From the NCBI GenBank assembly GCA_963669265.1, contig OY769916.1, positions 1,984,001-2,048,000 of the forward strand: a DNA stretch of 64,000 bases, read 5' to 3'. Within the stretch, counting starts at the first letter, position 1. Each line of letters begins with the position of its first letter. The position numbers and the translations under genes were made by a program. Below are positions 53,958 through 63,146 of this stretch, piece by piece. Source of the DNA: SZUA-547 sp963669265 (lineage in GTDB: Bacteria; Pseudomonadota; Alphaproteobacteria; Rhodobacterales; Rhodobacteraceae). The notes under the pieces were generated by a model. That model did no database searches. It was given only the letters and a program-made list of their open reading frames with translations, and was not told where the DNA came from.

Positions 53958-55334
53958 ATGTCACTCAAACCCATTCTTGCGGGCCTCGCCAGCGCGACTG
54001 CGCTGATCGCCGCGCCCGCCCTCGCCCAGGACGCCGCCGCGCCCGCCGCGGATCCGGCTGCGATCCCCGGGCATTCCGTCTTCGTCTTCAACACGCTGCT
54101 CTTTCTGATCGGCGGCTTCCTGGTTATGTGGATGGCCGCCGGTTTCGCGATGCTTGAGGCTGGCCTCGTCCGGACCAAGAACGTCGCGATGCAGCTGACC
54201 AAGAACGTCGCGCTCTTCTCGATCGCGTCGATCGCCTATTACATCATCGGCTACAACCTGATGTACCCGCTGGGGTCCTGGTCGATCGGCACGGACGAGA
54301 CCGGCGGCTATCTGGGCGCCTTCGGGCTCGCCGCGCTGGAGGCTGTCGGCGTCGCGCCTGACAAGGCCGACGATCTGAGCTACGCCTCCACCGGCTCGGA
54401 CTTCTTCTTCCAGCTGATGTTCTGCGCCACCACCGCCTCGATCGTCTCCGGCACGCTGGCCGAGCGCATCAAGCTGTGGCCGTTCCTGATCTTCACGCTG
54501 GTCCTGACCGGAATCATCTATCCGATCCAGGCTTCGTGGAAATGGGGCGGCGGCTTCCTCGACACCCAGCTGGGCTTCCTGGACTTCGCCGGCTCCACCG
54601 TCGTGCACTCGGTCGGCGGCTGGGCGGCGCTCGCGGGCGCGCTCATCCTCGGACCGCGCCTCGGCAAGTACACCAGCAGCGGAAGCGTCCACCCGATGCC
54701 GGGCTCAAACCTGCCGTTGGCCACGCTCGGCACGTTTATCCTTTGGCTCGGTTGGTTCGGCTTCAATGGCGGCTCTCAGCTGGCGCTGGGCTCCGTCGGC
54801 GACGCCGCCGATGTCAGCCGCATCTTCGCGAACACCAACACGGCCGCGGCTGGCGGCGCCATGGCGGCGCTGATCGTGACCCAGGTGCTCTACAAAAAGA
54901 TCGATCTGACCATGGTGCTCAACGGCGCCCTGGCCGGTCTGGTCTCGATCACCGCCGAGCCGCTGACCCCCAGCCTTGGCGCGGCGACGCTGATCGGCGC
55001 CGTCGGCGGCGTGATCGTGGTCTTCGCGGTCCCGATGCTCGACAAGCTCAAGATCGACGACGTGGTCGGCGCCATTCCGGTCCACCTGATCGCGGGCATC
55101 TGGGGTACGCTGGCCGTGCTGCTGACCAACCCGGACGCCACAATCAAGGGCCAGGTGCTCTCGATCGTAATCGTCGGCGCCTTCGTCTTCACCGTCTCGG
55201 CCGCGATCTGGTTCATTCTGAAGATGACCATCGGCATCCGGGTCACCGAAGAGGAGGAACTTCAGGGGCTCGACGCCACCGAACTGGGCCTGGAGGCCTA
55301 TCCCGAGTTCGGCAAAGGCTCTCAGTTCATCTGA
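53958..55334 (+). CDS. amtB: Ammonium transporter
   Basis: Trimeric inner-membrane ammonium channel, 458 residues from the ATG at 53958 (an ATG at 53949 is too close to the AGGAG). A cleavable signal peptide (about 1-24, ending ALAQ) precedes about 11 helices. Signature stretches include FVMWMAAG-like LVMWMAAGFAMLEAGLVRTK, YPIQASWKWGGGFL, DFAGSTVVHSVGGWAAL and FILWLGWFGFNGGSQLALG. Controlled by the adjacent GlnK; terminator downstream. Confidence 0.96.
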   Translation: MSLKPILAGLASATALIAAPALAQDAAAPAADPAAIPGHSVFVFNTLLFLIGGFLVMWMAAGFAMLEAGLVRTKNVAMQLTKNVALFSIASIAYYIIGYNLMYPLGSWSIGTDETGGYLGAFGLAALEAVGVAPDKADDLSYASTGSDFFFQLMFCATTASIVSGTLAERIKLWPFLIFTLVLTGIIYPIQASWKWGGGFLDTQLGFLDFAGSTVVHSVGGWAALAGALILGPRLGKYTSSGSVHPMPGSNLPLATLGTFILWLGWFGFNGGSQLALGSVGDAADVSRIFANTNTAAAGGAMAALIVTQVLYKKIDLTMVLNGALAGLVSITAEPLTPSLGAATLIGAVGGVIVVFAVPMLDKLKIDDVVGAIPVHLIAGIWGTLAVLLTNPDATIKGQVLSIVIVGAFVFTVSAAIWFILKMTIGIRVTEEEELQGLDATELGLEAYPEFGKGSQFI

Positions 55335-55381
55335 GACGGCTGACGCCGCTTCCCCTTGGGCGACCGTGTGTCGCCCCTCTG

Positions 55382-55410
55382 AAACCCCGGGCCGTCAGGC
55401 TCGGGGTTTT
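55382..55410 (+). terminator. Rho-independent terminator after amtB
   Basis: AAACCCCG pairs with CGGGGTTT, with inner GCC/GGC around a GTCA loop, followed by TTTT. It lies 48 bp after the amtB stop. Confidence 0.85.
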
Positions 55411-55502
55411 ACTTTGGCGCGGCGCGCGCAATCGACCGCTGGACGGCGAGCGCTCAACCGAATACCTAGTCTCAACATTGAAAACCGCGAGGGATGCGAA
55501 CC

Positions 55503-55997
55503 ATGAGCGATGTGCCGGTCTACATTCTGGAGCGACGCTTCGATGCGCCCCGTGAACTGGTTTGGAGAACCTGGACCGAACCGGATCTGATTTCCCGTTG
55601 GTACGGCCCTCGCGTGGAGACCATCATCCATCGCCTTGACGCCACGCCCGGCGGGCTGTGGCTGAATGAGATGAAATGGGGCGACACGTCTCACTACCAG
55701 CGCGTCGAATACACCGAAGTAACGCCGCCAGAGCGGCTCGTCTGGCTGCATTCGGTCTCGGATTCCAACTGGAACGTGATCGCGAATCCGATGATGCCCG
55801 ATTGGCCGCGCGTGTTGCTGACGAACGTCACGTTCGAAGAGGACGGCGCCGGGTCGAAGCTGAAGCTGACATGGACGCCGCATGAGGCGAGCGCGGCCGA
55901 GATCGCCTCTTTCTCGGGCGCAATGGCAGGTCTCGATCAGGGCTGGGGCGCCGGCATGGAGCTGCTGGCCGCGTTGCTGGCGGAGTTGCAGGCGTAA
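55503..55997 (+). CDS. SRPBCC/AHSA1-family protein
   Basis: A 164-residue START/Bet v1-like protein from the ATG at 55503; an ATG at 55494 is also in frame. It begins with the AHSA1-type ILERRFDAPRELVWRTWTEP and LISRWYGPRV, continues with GGLWLNEMKWGD and ends with FSGAMAGLDQGWGAGMELL. Such proteins bind small hydrophobic ligands or co-chaperone; the role is unknown. Transcribed separately from amtB. Confidence 0.9.
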   Translation: MSDVPVYILERRFDAPRELVWRTWTEPDLISRWYGPRVETIIHRLDATPGGLWLNEMKWGDTSHYQRVEYTEVTPPERLVWLHSVSDSNWNVIANPMMPDWPRVLLTNVTFEEDGAGSKLKLTWTPHEASAAEIASFSGAMAGLDQGWGAGMELLAALLAELQA

Positions 55998-56048
55998 ACG
56001 TCGGCGCAATCTTGCTCAAAGGCGACGGGCGATCTTTGTCGAGATGAT

Positions 56049-56125
56049 TGGTCGGAGTGGCAGGATTTGAACCTGCGGCCCCTGCCTCCCGAAGACAGTG
56101 CTCTACCAAGCTGAGCTACACTCCG
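56049..56125 (-). tRNA. tRNA-Pro (anticodon CGG)
   Basis: 77 bases on the minus strand with encoded CCA. Acceptor CGGAGTG/CACTCCG pairs perfectly, including the C1:G72 typical of proline tRNAs. Anticodon stem-loop CTGTC-TTCGGGA-GGCAG gives CGG (codon CCG). T loop TTCAAAT. Confidence 0.96.
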
Positions 56126-56168
56126 ACAGCGTCCGTTGAACTGAATTCAGCGCCCGAAACGCGAGCGG

Positions 56169-56197
56169 CTTATAGCCCTGCGTCACGCGCTGCGCAA
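56169..56197 (-). promoter_or_regulatory. Promoter of tRNA-Pro
   Basis: On the minus strand TTGCGC (56197-56192), a 17-bp spacer and TATAAG (56174-56169) lie 43 bp upstream of the tRNA-Pro. Confidence 0.55.
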
Positions 56198-56259
56198 GGG
56201 GCCGCGCATGTCAGATCCAAGGACCCGCCTTTAAGGCGCGAAACCCTGCCCGGACCCGC

Positions 56260-56288
56260 TTGCCTCCCCCCAGACGCGCCGCTATGGT
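56260..56288 (+). promoter_or_regulatory. Promoter of tRNA-Gln
   Basis: TTGCCT (56260-56265) and TATGGT (56283-56288), 17 bp apart, end 10 bp before the tRNA-Gln. The leader would be very short. Confidence 0.45.
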
Positions 56289-56298
56289 CCGCCGCGCT

Positions 56299-56373
56299 TG
56301 GGGCGTCGCCAAGTGGTAAGGCAGCGGCTTTTGGTGCCGCCATTCGCAGGTTCGAATCCTGCCGCCCCAGCCA
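56299..56373 (+). tRNA. tRNA-Gln (anticodon TTG)
   Basis: 75 bases with encoded CCA. Acceptor TGGGGCG/CGCCCCA pairs fully, with the unusual U1:A72 that marks glutamine tRNAs. Anticodon stem-loop GCGGC-TTTTGGT-GCCGC gives TTG (codon CAA). T loop TTCGAAT. Confidence 0.97.
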
Positions 56374-56414
56374 ATCCACCCACTTCCATGACGGTGTCGG
56401 TTCGGGCCGTGGCC

Positions 56415-58526
56415 TCAATCAGCGACGGCCGTCGGAACCGGGCCGTAGGTCCGGTTGAAGACCAGCAGCACGGCGACACCGACCACGCCCGCGACATTGA
56501 CGATCAGCGAGAACGGCCAAAGGCAGGCGATGCCCGTGACAAGCGCGGCCGCCCGGAAGGGAATGTTCAGGCGGCGCTCCATGCAGCCCTGCATCCCCGC
56601 CGCAAGCGCGTAAATCCCGACCACGGCGAAACCGAACACGGTGAACGCCGCGCCCCAATCGCCGGAGAGGAGCGGGGTATAGGCGAAAAGCACCGGGACG
56701 ATGTAGAGCCCCTTGGCCAGTTTCCAGCTTTGCACGCCGGTCAGCATCGGCGGCGATTTCGCGATGGCCGCGGCGGTGAAGGCGGCGAGGCAGACCGGCG
56801 GCGTGACGTTGGAATCCTGGCTGAGCCAGAACACGATCATATGCGCCGACAAGAGCGCGCCGATGGCGACCTCTTGCGGCACGACCATATTGCGCAACTG
56901 CGCCGCGACCTCCAACGGCAGACCCGCGACCAGCGCCGAGGCCTCGTCCGCCGACATTGGCGCCGCCAGCGCGCCCGCTGCCTCCGGGGCCAGCGCGGAC
57001 ATGATCAGTTTCGCCGTCTCAGGCAACTCGCCGGACGCAATCAGCTGAACCACATAGACGTCAGAGATCATCGCGGCCAGCGCGGGCGCCGACAGGGTGG
57101 CGAGCACGATATAGGCGGCGGTCACCGGCAAACCCATGCCAAGGACCAGAGAGGCGAGGCCGATCAGCACGATGGCGACCAGCAGGTTGCCGTTCGACCA
57201 GTCGGCGATCATCAGGCTGAATGTATTGCCGACCCCTGCGGTCGCGATCACGTTCACAACAAGGCCGACGGAGCAGAGCAGCACGGCGGAGGTGATCATG
57301 TTGCGGGCGCCCATCTCCAGCGCCTCGATCACCGACTTAAAACCCATCGGGCGCTTGGTCAGCCAGCTTGAGGCGATCACCGCGATGATGCCGATCACCG
57401 CCGCATAGGTCGGCGTGAAGCCGGAAACCAAAAGGCCAATCAGAAGCGCGATGGGAATGATGAAGCTGGCGCCGCCCTCCTTGACGGCGGTCCAGAGCGT
57501 GCGCCCCTCTGACGGCATCGGCTGCAGGTTCAGGCGTCGCGCCTCGATCCGCACGAAGAACGCGACGGAGAGGAAGTAGAGGAGCGCGGGCAATGCCGCC
57601 ACAAGGACGATATGCTCGTAAGAGATCTGCGTGAAACTCGCCATGACGAAGGCGCCGGCGCCCATGATCGGCGGCATCAATTGCCCGCCGGTGGACGACG
57701 CGGCCTCGACGCCGGCCGCAAATTTTGGCTTGAAGCCCGCGCGCTGCATCAACGGGATGGTGATGACGCCGGTCGAGGCGGTGTTGGCGATTGCGGAGCC
57801 TGAAATGGTGCCGGTCAGGCCCGAGGCGACCACCGCCACCAGCCCCGGCCCGCCGACCAGTTTTCCGGCGATGGCGCGGGCGAAGTCGATGACGAAATCC
57901 CCGGCGCCGGATTTGATCAGAAAGGCGCCAAAAATGATGAATAGGAAAACATAGGTCGACGAGATCCGCGCAATGGTGCCGAAGAGCGCGTCATCGCCAT
58001 AGATCGAGCGAAACAGCGTCGTCTCCCACGAGAGGCCGGGAAAGGAGAACACGCCGCCGATCCACGCGCCCCACGCGACGACATAGGACAGCGACAGCAG
58101 GATCAGGATCGGAATGATCAGACCGGCCGAGCGCCGGGTCAGCTCGATCGCGCAGATGATCACCGCCGACGCCGCGATCCAGTCGAGCGTCGAGAACCTC
58201 ACGCCGCGCTCGTAGATCGCATTCTCCGCCAGCGACAGATAGACCGCCGCAGACGCCGCCGTCAGGCCAATCGCAAGGTCGAGAAGCAGTCCGGCGCTGG
58301 ATCTGGACGACCAGCGGCTGCGCGACATCGGATAGACCACCGCGCAGAGAAAGGCGAAACCGGCGAAGTGTAGCGCGTTTCGCTGCAGCTCGGAGATCAC
58401 CGGAAAGATCGCGAGGGCCAGATGCGCGAGGGAAATGCAGATCGCGATCGCCGAAATTATGCGCGAAAGCGTGCGCGGCGTTCTGCGAGTTGTGGCGTCC
58501 ACGACGTCTGAAGGCTCGTCCGTCAT
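56415..58526 (-). CDS. TRAP transporter, fused DctQM permease
   Basis: Sodium-driven TRAP permease with the small (DctQ-like) and large (DctM-like) membrane domains in one 703-residue chain, as is usual for TAXI-type systems. About 18 hydrophobic segments are visible. The large domain shows ASGLTGTISGSAIANTASTG, GAGAFVMASFTQISYEHIVL and GLVVNVIATAGVGNTFSLM. It lies 87 bp downstream of the TAXI binding-protein gene on the same strand and shares its sigma-54 type promoter. The substrate is not known; TAXI systems may carry dicarboxylates, glutamate or other organic acids. Confidence 0.93.
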   Translation of the reverse strand: MTDEPSDVVDATTRRTPRTLSRIISAIAICISLAHLALAIFPVISELQRNALHFAGFAFLCAVVYPMSRSRWSSRSSAGLLLDLAIGLTAASAAVYLSLAENAIYERGVRFSTLDWIAASAVIICAIELTRRSAGLIIPILILLSLSYVVAWGAWIGGVFSFPGLSWETTLFRSIYGDDALFGTIARISSTYVFLFIIFGAFLIKSGAGDFVIDFARAIAGKLVGGPGLVAVVASGLTGTISGSAIANTASTGVITIPLMQRAGFKPKFAAGVEAASSTGGQLMPPIMGAGAFVMASFTQISYEHIVLVAALPALLYFLSVAFFVRIEARRLNLQPMPSEGRTLWTAVKEGGASFIIPIALLIGLLVSGFTPTYAAVIGIIAVIASSWLTKRPMGFKSVIEALEMGARNMITSAVLLCSVGLVVNVIATAGVGNTFSLMIADWSNGNLLVAIVLIGLASLVLGMGLPVTAAYIVLATLSAPALAAMISDVYVVQLIASGELPETAKLIMSALAPEAAGALAAPMSADEASALVAGLPLEVAAQLRNMVVPQEVAIGALLSAHMIVFWLSQDSNVTPPVCLAAFTAAAIAKSPPMLTGVQSWKLAKGLYIVPVLFAYTPLLSGDWGAAFTVFGFAVVGIYALAAGMQGCMERRLNIPFRAAALVTGIACLWPFSLIVNVAGVVGVAVLLVFNRTYGPVPTAVAD

Positions 58527-58613
58527 GGCAAACGTCCCCTCGGCTTAAGATATGAAAAAAGAGAAATGGGAGCGGCGACGGGGTCGCGCCGCCGCTCCGG
58601 ATCCGATGGCGCG

Positions 58614-59633
58614 CTATTTCGCGATCAGGCGCTCAGGAATGTCCACGCCGACCTCGGCGTAGTATTTCGCCGCGCCCGGATGCAGCGGCAGCGGCAGGCC
58701 CGCGATGGCTTTCTCGATCGCCATCGCTTTGGTCGCCGGATGGATCGCCTGCAGGAACGGCAGGTTCTCGTAGACCGTCTTGGTGATCATGTAGACATTT
58801 TCTTCCGACAGGTCCGCGCGCGCGGCCAGGAAGTTCGGCTGAGCGATGGTATTGATCGCCGCCGTCTGTCCCGGATAGGTGCCCGCCTCGATCACATAGC
58901 GGGTCCAAAGCTCACGCCCGCCATCGGCCTTGGCGATCTGCTCATCGGTGAAGTCGAGCACCTTGGCCTTGTCGCCCATCGTCGCCAGAAGCTGGCTGAT
59001 CGCGCCCACGGGCGCGCCGGCCGGGGTGGAGATGCCCTTGACCTGCCCGTTCTGCAGCGCTTCGGCCGACGGGCCGTAACCTGCATGAACCAGCGTGTAG
59101 TCGGTCTCCGCATTCACGCCCATACCGCCAAGAATGGCGATGTTGGAGCCGATCGTGCCGGAATTCTGCTTGCCGATGGCGACACTGGAGCCTTTCAGGG
59201 CGACGAAGTCGTCCATCGTGCCGGTCTTGGCCGAGTCCGCATCGACGACGAAATGCTCGACATTCTGCCACAGCATGGAAACCGAGCGCAGTTCGCTCTG
59301 CACACCGTCCGCCTCCAGCGGACCCGTGCCCGTCGCGGCGTAATAGCCATAAAGGCCCTGAAGAATGGCGAACTGGGCTTCGTCTTCGCGCAGCAGACGC
59401 ACATTCTCGCCGGACCCCGCCGAATTGATCGCCGACATCGCGATTTTCTGCTTGGGCTGCAGCTTGACCTTCACCAGCGTCGAAAGCGCGACGCCGACCG
59501 GGTAGTAGGTGCCGCCGGTCGAGGCGGTGGCCAGAATATAGCTCGCCTCTTCGGCCTTCGCCGCCGCGGAGCCAAGACCGAGGCCCGCAGCCGCGACCGC
59601 AGCCGCGATGAGCTTCATGGAACGATTCTTCAC
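58614..59633 (-). CDS. TAXI-family TRAP transporter solute-binding protein
   Basis: Periplasmic binding protein of 339 residues with a signal peptide (MKNRSMKLIAAAVAAAGLGL, cleaved near AKAEE). The TAXI signature appears as YILATASTGGTYYPVGVALS, followed by NSAGSGENVRLLREDEAQFA and TDYTLVHAGYGPSAEALQNG. It delivers substrate to the fused permease encoded next. The upstream region holds a -24/-12 element and dyads like DctD sites, so expression is likely DctB/DctD controlled. Confidence 0.94.
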   Translation of the reverse strand: MKNRSMKLIAAAVAAAGLGLGSAAAKAEEASYILATASTGGTYYPVGVALSTLVKVKLQPKQKIAMSAINSAGSGENVRLLREDEAQFAILQGLYGYYAATGTGPLEADGVQSELRSVSMLWQNVEHFVVDADSAKTGTMDDFVALKGSSVAIGKQNSGTIGSNIAILGGMGVNAETDYTLVHAGYGPSAEALQNGQVKGISTPAGAPVGAISQLLATMGDKAKVLDFTDEQIAKADGGRELWTRYVIEAGTYPGQTAAINTIAQPNFLAARADLSEENVYMITKTVYENLPFLQAIHPATKAMAIEKAIAGLPLPLHPGAAKYYAEVGVDIPERLIAK

Positions 59634-59695
59634 GTGATTTCCTCCAAAGACAAATTCTTACTCGCCGCGTCTGAGCGCCAGCTATCCGATGAATT

Positions 59696-59711
59696 AGCAA
59701 AGAATGGGCCA
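59696..59711 (-). promoter_or_regulatory. Sigma-54 (-24/-12) promoter of the TAXI-TRAP operon
   Basis: On the minus strand TGGCCC-ATTCT-TTGCT matches TGGCAC-N5-TTGCW in all but one core position. It lies 62 bp upstream of the binding-protein start and downstream of the DctD-like enhancer dyads. Confidence 0.7.
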
Positions 59712-59844
59712 GTTTCCGCATTAGATTTTGGCGATCAGGCGATAACCAGAAAAATGCGGCAGAATTTCAAGGCGTTAGCGATTCAAATTTCTTCCGTGAA
59801 AGGCGCCGGCCTGATCGGCGTCAATGCGGCCGGCGCGCATTCGC

Positions 59845-59856
59845 GCGGAATTCCGC
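59845..59856. promoter_or_regulatory. DctD-like enhancer dyad 1
   Basis: GCGGAATTCCGC is a perfect 12-bp palindrome about 135-145 bp upstream of the -24/-12 element. Similar in GCGGA/TCCGC half-sites to the second dyad next to it. Confidence 0.5.
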
Positions 59857-59863
59857 ATGGCGG

Positions 59864-59881
59864 TCTGCGGAAATCCGCAGA
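59864..59881. promoter_or_regulatory. DctD-like enhancer dyad 2
   Basis: TCTGCGG-AAAT-CCGCAGA has perfect 7-bp arms and closely resembles the rhizobial DctD site of the form TGTGCGG-N4-CCGCACA, as I recall it. It sits just after the dctD stop codon, upstream of the TAXI promoter. Confidence 0.6.
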
Positions 59882-59891
59882 GCCAGGCGCG

Positions 59892-61247
59892 TCATTTGCG
59901 CGATACGCCATGCCGGACGAGCTTTTCGTTCAGCGTGCGCCGACCAATGCCCAGATGCTGGGCGACATCGTCCATCGTGCCTTCGACCCTCTCCAGCGCC
60001 TCGACCAGGAGCATCCGTTCATAGGCGTCCATCTGCGCCCGCAAGGTGGCGTCCGAAGCCGTCGCCGTCGCGCGAGAATCGAGCGCCGCCCGCACCGAGC
60101 CCCGCCCGCGCCGAGCCGCCAGCATCCGGCGTTCCGCCACATGGCGCAGCTCGCGCACATTGCCCGGCCAGTTATGCGACGCGAGCACCGCCCGATCCTC
60201 GCCAGTGACGGCGGGCGGCTCGACGCCATAAATCTTGGCGAAGTGATCGAGAAAAGCCGCGAATAGCAGAAACACGTCCTCACCTCGGTCGCGCAAAGGC
60301 GGCAGGCGCAGAATGACCGTGCTGACCCGGTAGTAGAGGTCTGAGCGGAAACTCGTCCGCGCGCTCTCTGACAACAATTCCGCATTGGTGGCGGCGACGA
60401 CCCGGATATCGACCGACGTCGGCGCGCTGGCGCCGACCGGCGTCGCCTCCCGCGCCTCCAGCGCGCGCAAGAGCTTGGCCTGATGGTCGATGGCGCAGGC
60501 GCCCAACTCATCCAGAAACAACGTGCCTTTGTCGGCGGAGAGAAACGCCCCGGGCCGTGCCTCGTCCGCGCCGGTGAACGCGCCCTTCAAATGGCCGAAC
60601 ATTGTCGACTCGAACAGCCCGTCGGGAATCGCCCCGCAATTGACCGGGATGAACGGCCCGGCGGCGCGCGCGCTCATATCATGCAGGGCGCGGGCGACGA
60701 CCTCCTTACCGGCGCCGGTTTCGCCGAGGATGAGGACGGAGGCGTCGGTCTCCGCCACGTCGGCGACGTCTTCCCTCAGCGCGCGCATGGCGTCGCATTC
60801 GCCCAAGAGCGCCGCATCGACGCCCGCCAGCTTGCGCAGACGCGCCTTCAGCCGCGCATTCTGACGTTTCAAGTCGCCGCGCGCCGCGCACCGTTCCGCA
60901 GCTTCAAGCAGCTGCTCGGGGTCATAGGGTTTTTCGATGAAATCTGCTGCGCCCGCTCGCGTCGCCTCCACCGCCATCGGGATGTCGCCATGCGCTGTGA
61001 CGATCACGACCGGCAAGTCCGGCGCGAGACGTTTGATTTCGGCGTTCAACTCCAATCCGCTCATTCCTGGCATGCGCATATCCGAGATCACGATATCGGG
61101 CGGATCTTTAGTTAAAAGCGAGATTGCGTCCGGGCCCGAAGCCGCCGACGCCGCGCGCCATCCCGCGCCCTCGAAGAACGCAGCCAGGGCTTCGCGGATC
61201 TCCCGGTCGTCATCGACGATCAGCACGGCGTGTCCGGTGTTGGTCAT
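59892..61247 (-). CDS. dctD: Sigma-54-dependent response regulator, DctD-like
   Basis: NtrC-type activator of 451 residues. The receiver domain (about 1-120) has VLIVDDDREIREALA and the phospho-Asp in VISDMRMPGMSG. The AAA+ domain (about 145-375) contains Walker A GETGAGKEVVA, GAFTGADEARPG for sigma-54 contact and GTLFLDELGAC. The C-terminal Fis-type HTH includes DDVAQHLGIGRRTLNEKLVR. It overlaps dctB by 4 bp (ATGA-type) and sits directly upstream of the TAXI operon whose promoter it probably activates. Confidence 0.94.
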   Translation of the reverse strand: MTNTGHAVLIVDDDREIREALAAFFEGAGWRAASAASGPDAISLLTKDPPDIVISDMRMPGMSGLELNAEIKRLAPDLPVVIVTAHGDIPMAVEATRAGAADFIEKPYDPEQLLEAAERCAARGDLKRQNARLKARLRKLAGVDAALLGECDAMRALREDVADVAETDASVLILGETGAGKEVVARALHDMSARAAGPFIPVNCGAIPDGLFESTMFGHLKGAFTGADEARPGAFLSADKGTLFLDELGACAIDHQAKLLRALEAREATPVGASAPTSVDIRVVAATNAELLSESARTSFRSDLYYRVSTVILRLPPLRDRGEDVFLLFAAFLDHFAKIYGVEPPAVTGEDRAVLASHNWPGNVRELRHVAERRMLAARRGRGSVRAALDSRATATASDATLRAQMDAYERMLLVEALERVEGTMDDVAQHLGIGRRTLNEKLVRHGVSRK

Positions 61248-63028
61248 ATCGCTTCTTTCCCGGCTTGCTCCGGCCGCTCGGCCAGCGGCAGCGTCACCAC
61301 GAACTCCGCCCCGCCTTCAGCCCGGTTTCCCGCGCGAACTGTCCCGCCATGCTCCTGCACGATCGAAGCGGAAATCGCCAGCCCCAGCCCCATGCCCTCG
61401 CCAGAGGCGCGTGTGGTGGCGAAGGGCTCGAACAGCGACCCCGCCAGATCGGCCGAGATGCCCTCGCCGACATCGCGTACGGCGATCCGCGCCTCGTCGT
61501 CCGCCGAGGTCAGCTCAAGTTCAATCACCGGCGCGTCCGACTCTCGCATGGCGTCCATCGCATTGCGCAGAAGATTCACAAACACCTGCTCCAACCGGTT
61601 CCGCCCGCCGCTCGCCTGCACCGGCTGGTCCGGCAAATGCTGGACAAGCGTGACGCCCGCCTCCTCCAGCGCAGGCTCCAGAGTCTCGATCGCGCCGGCC
61701 AGCGCATCGCGGATATCAAGGCGCGCGACCGGCTCACCGCTCCGCCGCGCGAAGAATTTGAGCTGCTGCGCGATCGCGCTCATCCGATCAACCAACCGGT
61801 CCAGCCGATCCATTGTCGCACCGGAGGCCGCGCCACCCTTCGCCAGCTCGCGTTGCGCGGTGCGAACATAGGTTTTCATAGCCGACAGGGGCTGGCCCAG
61901 CTCATGCGTCACTGAGGCGGAAAGCTGCCCAAGCGCCGCCAGTTTAGCGCTCCGTTGCAATTCGGTCTGCGCCTGTCGAAGCTCCGCCTCCGCCGCGCGG
62001 CGCTCTTCGATCTCCCGGTTGAGCGCGCGGTTGAGGCCGGAGAGCTCGGACCGTTCGCGCTGCGAGACCAGCAACGCGGACCGAATACGCTCCGATCGCA
62101 TGAACATGAACGCAGCGAACACTAGCAATATGCCGACAGACGCAATCGCGACGGCCGCAACCGCATCTCGCTGATAGAGCGCGCCGGATCGCAGCAGCCA
62201 AAGCTCCCACCCCAGCCAGCCAACCGGGGCGACGCCGCGCAGATAGACGCGATCGTCGATTTTCACCGCCGCGTCGCCCAGATCCGCGACATCCAGTCCG
62301 GACAACGGCTGGTCGGCGAATTGACGGCGCCGATCGATGGCGTCGCGGGTCGTATCGCTAAGCGGTCGGGTCGCCCGATACCGCCACTCTTTCCGCCCGG
62401 CGATCAGCACGATCCCATCTGAATTGATCAGCAGAACGTCATGCTCCGATGCGGCCCACGCCTCGAACAGCGGATCGAAATCGATCTTCACCGCCAATAC
62501 AGCGATGATCGCCCCGGCGGCGTTCTTGACCGGGTGGGAGACGAAGGCGCCCGGCCGCCCGGTTGTGGCCCCGATGGCGAAGACCCGGCCAACTTCCCCT
62601 CCCAGCGCCGCCTCGAAATAGCTGCGAAACCGGTAGTTCTGATCGAGATAGGTGTCGGGCTGGCGCCAGTTGGAGGCGGCGACGGTCAACCCGGACCGAT
62701 CCATCAAGTAGATCGCCTCGGATTCTGTAGCGAGGGCCAGATCCTCCAAGCGAGCGTTCAGTTCGCTCCGGTTCGCCCCGCTTGCGACCGCCGCTAGATC
62801 ATCATCGGTTGAGAGAATTTCGGGTATGTGGCGGCGGCGATCGATCTCGGCCCGCAATGACTGGACATAGAGATGGGCGGTCGCGCGCGCCTGCGAGATC
62901 TGCTCGTCGCGCGCGGTGTTCGCCGCGATCACATAGACCGCGACAAGAAGCGTCGCCGCGCCGGCCGCCGCCAATCCTCTCCGCCAGATGCGCGCCACGA
63001 TCCCTCTCGTCTTTCGTCCGCCCGCCAT
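61244..63028 (-). CDS. dctB: Sensor histidine kinase, DctB-like
   Basis: Membrane sensor kinase of 594 residues from the ATG at 63028; the open frame continues to 63295 but overlaps the divergent ABC gene. Two transmembrane segments (about 15-35 and 290-310) flank a periplasmic double-PDC/Cache sensor domain with YLDQNYRFRSYFEAALGGEV and AGAIIAVLAVKIDFDPLFEA, as in DctB. The kinase has H-box SVTHELGQPLSAMKTYVRT, N-box FVNLLRNAMDAM, and G-boxes DVGEGIS and GMGLGLAIS. Ligand presumably an organic acid; partner is DctD. Confidence 0.93.
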   Translation of the reverse strand: MAGGRKTRGIVARIWRRGLAAAGAATLLVAVYVIAANTARDEQISQARATAHLYVQSLRAEIDRRRHIPEILSTDDDLAAVASGANRSELNARLEDLALATESEAIYLMDRSGLTVAASNWRQPDTYLDQNYRFRSYFEAALGGEVGRVFAIGATTGRPGAFVSHPVKNAAGAIIAVLAVKIDFDPLFEAWAASEHDVLLINSDGIVLIAGRKEWRYRATRPLSDTTRDAIDRRRQFADQPLSGLDVADLGDAAVKIDDRVYLRGVAPVGWLGWELWLLRSGALYQRDAVAAVAIASVGILLVFAAFMFMRSERIRSALLVSQRERSELSGLNRALNREIEERRAAEAELRQAQTELQRSAKLAALGQLSASVTHELGQPLSAMKTYVRTAQRELAKGGAASGATMDRLDRLVDRMSAIAQQLKFFARRSGEPVARLDIRDALAGAIETLEPALEEAGVTLVQHLPDQPVQASGGRNRLEQVFVNLLRNAMDAMRESDAPVIELELTSADDEARIAVRDVGEGISADLAGSLFEPFATTRASGEGMGLGLAISASIVQEHGGTVRAGNRAEGGAEFVVTLPLAERPEQAGKEAI

Positions 63029-63146
63029 CAGCCTAGCGAAATCTGTACGAAGTTGAACCGCTTGCGCCGCCGCGACCGTAGTTCGGGTTGGCCATGCGCG
63101 GCGCTCAGGATAAGCTCCGCGCCAAGCGCTTGATTTGCGAGGTCCA

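Noticed and set aside
58566..60266. 566-codon plus-strand frame over the TAXI gene and dctD end
   Set aside because: Spans a promoter region and two genes on the other strand; no protein family resemblance.
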